DNA of 7,173 nucleotides from Arsenophonus sp046530785 (lineage in GTDB: Bacteria > Pseudomonadota > Gammaproteobacteria > Enterobacterales > Enterobacteriaceae): contig JBHEQT010000035.1 in NCBI GenBank assembly GCA_046530785.1, positions 1 to 7,173 of the forward strand, written 5' to 3'. Below are positions 6,551 through 7,173 of this stretch, one piece after another (within the stretch, counting starts at the first letter, position 1; every line of letters starts with the position of its first letter). The notes under the pieces are model-generated. The model worked only from the letters and a program-made list of their open reading frames with translations. It searched no databases and was not told where the DNA came from. The position numbers were made by a program, and so were the translations under genes.

Positions 6551-7173
6551 TTTTTAAATAAAAGATAGATAAAAATTTTTTTCTAATTTATCTTCTTAAT
6601 GTATAGGATAAAAAATAGTTATATATTGAGATCTTACATTATGGTCTAATAAGATAAAATTCAGATAATAAATTTATTTATCATCTGATTTTTCACATAA
6701 GATACATATCTTCCAAATCTTTAAATAAAAGTTTCTATAGTCTTCTTATTATTAAAGCTGCTTGGAATCTGGCAGCAGAACAAACACATATTCTCTTAAC
6801 TGTAATTACAGAACATTACTTTTAGGATTTCATATAAATTTTGAGCAACTCGTAACCAAAATCAATCATTAACTCAATATTTTATTTTCTTTTGCATTTA
6901 ATATCTTTCTAATCCAGGAAAAAGAATAAAAATTGAAATTGATCTGTTTTCAATCTTCTGCAAATTTAGAAACAGAAGTTAAATAAAGATCTTTACATTT
7001 ATCTTTTCATAACTATTAAATAGTTAATTAATGGAAAATTACTTAATATTTAAATAAAAAAATAATTAGTTAATACTGGATATACTCATCTATAATTATA
7101 TTTTTGATTATCGAGAATGTTATCAGTTTTTAAAGATTTACTTTTATCATCGTAAAAGGTTTTTAAAAAACAA
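6551..7173 (-). repeat. Right arm of the ~0.63-kb imperfect inverted repeat
   Basis: This is the inverted partner of 8-634. Differences from the left arm include a 2-base gap (the left arm lacks a TA after about position 99), two 1-base gaps in the part matching left-arm 370-400, and a few scattered substitutions. Most substitutions are C/T or G/A transitions. Both arms share the same broken reading frames, so the sequence had already lost coding capacity when it was copied, or has since been homogenised. The inner junction at about 6551 abuts very AT-rich DNA unrelated to what follows the left arm. Its plus-strand reading has an open run of about 55 codons (6658-6822), which is not clearly beyond chance. 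Confidence 0.9.

Noticed and set aside
6658..6822. Open plus-strand run of about 55 codons in the right repeat arm
   Set aside because: There is no ribosome binding site or suitable start, the left arm is frameshifted at the same place, and a run of this length can arise by chance across six frames of 7 kb.
1..7173. Pair of insertion sequences forming a composite transposon around gltX
   Set aside because: No transposase motifs or short terminal repeats of an IS could be seen within the arms, and no target-site duplication can be tested because both arms are cut by the window edges.
1..7173. Assembly fold-back artefact producing the inverted repeat
   Set aside because: The arms differ by scattered substitutions and several small gaps, and their inner flanks are unrelated. 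A simple fold-back would give identical arms.
1..7173. CRISPR array, tandem repeats, rRNA or riboswitch
   Set aside because: No regularly spaced direct repeats and no conserved rRNA or riboswitch motifs were found on reading both strands.

Overview
The window looks like a piece of chromosome from a host-restricted, AT-rich gammaproteobacterium (Enterobacterales-like) in an advanced state of gene loss. Three things point there. The only intact protein gene, gltX, is very close in sequence to enterobacterial glutamyl-tRNA synthetase. The order tRNA-Lys / tRNA-Val (minus strand), gltX (plus), tRNA-Ala(GGC) (plus) is the enterobacterial valU-lysV / gltX / alaX arrangement. Outside gltX and the tRNAs the DNA is extremely AT-rich and no reading frame survives. 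By eye gltX is about one third G+C, while much of the intergenic DNA is near or below 15%. Species cannot be named from the sequence alone.

Layout: positions 1-634 and 6551-7173 are two arms of an imperfect inverted repeat, about 97% alike by my hand alignment, and both are cut by the window edges. Positions 635-3101 hold decayed DNA. Parts of it keep a protein-like plus-strand frame broken by many TAA/TGA codons, which suggests one or more eroded genes that I could not identify. Positions 3102-3318 hold tRNA-Lys(TTT) and tRNA-Val(TAC), transcribed leftward from a near-consensus stable-RNA promoter at 3337-3364. gltX (3630-5051) runs rightward, preceded by a good ribosome binding site and a 30-base perfect palindrome. 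tRNA-Ala(GGC) is at 5209-5281. From 5282 to 6550 the DNA is nearly featureless except for a strong 18-bp hairpin at 5478-5514.

All surviving genes belong to translation: one aminoacyl-tRNA synthetase and three tRNAs. About 77% of the window carries no intact gene. I saw no CRISPR array, no intact transposase, and no defence, toxin or biosynthetic system. The most unusual features are the large inverted repeat flanking the essential island and a set of long perfect palindromes spread through otherwise eroded DNA.
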